From: UBA8337 sp965657665
GTDB lineage: Bacteria > Pseudomonadota > Alphaproteobacteria > RS24
Reading direction: 5' to 3'
NCBI GenBank assembly: GCA_965657665.1
Contig: CBFHPF010000080.1
Coordinates: forward strand, 1-6,430
DNA: 6,430 bases
Position numbers and translations under genes: made by a program. The notes beneath the pieces are model-generated. The model was not told where the DNA came from. It saw only the letters and a program-made list of their open reading frames with translations, and ran no database searches. Positions 5,838 to 6,430 of the stretch are shown piece by piece (the first letter of the stretch is position 1; each line of letters opens with the position of its first letter).

Positions 5838-6430
5838 ATGACTTATACATCAGATTTCCTAAAAACGCTCGATGAACGCGGTTTCATCGCGCAATGCACA
5901 GACCCTGACGCGCTCGATAGCGCGGCCAATGAAGGTATTGTCACCGGCTATATCGGTTATGACTGCACCGCGCCGTCTTTACATGTCGGCAATTTGATTT
6001 CAATTCTCATGCTGCGCCGCCTGCAACAAGCAGGTCATCGCCCGATTGTGGTGATTGGCGGCGGCACAACCAAAGTTGGCGATCCGTCAGGCAAAGACGA
6101 AAGCCGTCAATTGCTGACGCAAGATAAAATTGATGAGAACAAAAAAACCATTCGCGCAACGTTTGAGCGGTTTCTGACTTTTGGCGACGGCCCAACAGAC
6201 GCCGTTTTGGTGGATAATGACGAGTGGTTGTCACAACTCAATTACATCGAATTTCTGCGCGATTACGGGCGGCATTTTTCGGTCAATCGCATGATGAGTT
6301 TTGACAGCGTCAAGCTGCGGCTTGAGCGCGAGCAACCGCTCAGCTTTCTCGAATTTAATTATATGATTTTGCAGGCCTATGATTTCCTCGAGCTTAATCG
6401 TCGCTATCAATGCACGCTACAAATGGGTGG
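5838..6430 (+). CDS. tyrS: Tyrosyl-tRNA synthetase TyrS, N-terminal part (cut by window edge)
   Basis: This class I aminoacyl-tRNA synthetase attaches tyrosine to tRNA-Tyr in the cytoplasm. The window holds 197 complete codons of an open frame that continues past the right edge; bacterial TyrRS is usually about 400-425 residues. Seen are GYIGYDCTAPSLHVGN, whose HVGN (49-52) is the HIGH-motif equivalent, and GGGTTKVGDPSGKDESRQ (74-91), the active-site loop. FSVNRMM (147-153), FLEFNYMILQAYDF (170-183) and the start of LQMGG, usually followed by SDQWGN, are also typical of TyrRS. The KMSKS loop and S4-like tRNA-binding domain would lie outside the window. The ATG at 5838 has no obvious Shine-Dalgarno. 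A weak promoter candidate, TTGATT (5802-5807) then TAACAG (5825-5830), would start transcription almost at the ATG. The gene is divergent from anmK. Confidence 0.96.
   Translation, partial: MTYTSDFLKTLDERGFIAQCTDPDALDSAANEGIVTGYIGYDCTAPSLHVGNLISILMLRRLQQAGHRPIVVIGGGTTKVGDPSGKDESRQLLTQDKIDENKKTIRATFERFLTFGDGPTDAVLVDNDEWLSQLNYIEFLRDYGRHFSVNRMMSFDSVKLRLEREQPLSFLEFNYMILQAYDFLELNRRYQCTLQMG

Noticed and set aside
6007..6234. Minus-strand 75-codon open frame inside tyrS
   Set aside because: It lies opposite the conserved tyrS catalytic region and shows no independent features.

Overview
The window looks like a stretch of chromosome from an alphaproteobacterium of moderate GC content. This rests on gene content: an IscR-type Rrf2 regulator followed by a NifS/IscS-like cysteine desulfurase, sufB and sufC, and a divergent anmK/tyrS pair. 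Both arrangements are, from general knowledge, common in Alphaproteobacteria. I cannot name a genus. There are no mobile elements, CRISPR arrays, tRNAs or rRNAs, and coding density is very high.

Region 1 (1-3875, minus strand) is the promoter-proximal part of an iron-sulfur cluster assembly operon. It is transcribed right to left as iscR, cysteine desulfurase, sufB, sufC. The sufC frame runs to the left edge, where only the base deciding its probable stop codon is missing. The genes are packed tightly: iscR/desulfurase and sufB/sufC each share an ATGA stop/start overlap, and desulfurase/sufB are 5 nt apart. The desulfurase removes sulfur from cysteine, SufB is the scaffold on which clusters are built, SufC is its ATPase, and IscR senses the cell's [2Fe-2S] status. 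SufD and the other suf genes would be expected just off the left edge.

Region 2 (3876-4017) is the only real intergenic regulatory region. It holds a strong match to the type 1 IscR operator (core GACTAAATTAGTC at 3980-3992) covering the -35 of the predicted iscR promoter. The operator also sits over the expected transcription start of a divergent promoter for the next gene. A nearby inverted repeat adds a possible third half-site.

Region 3 (4018-4659, plus strand) is a small alpha/beta hydrolase with an intact Ser-Asp-His set. It is placed so that IscR could control it as well.

Region 4 (4656-5771, minus strand) is anmK, anhydro-N-acetylmuramic acid kinase, for cell wall recycling. It converges on the hydrolase, and the two TAA stops share one TTAA. 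Region 5 (5838-6430, plus strand) is the first 197 complete codons of tyrS, tyrosyl-tRNA synthetase, divergent from anmK and cut by the right edge.

I found no clearly undescribed system. The most interesting signals are in the iscR/hydrolase intergenic region.
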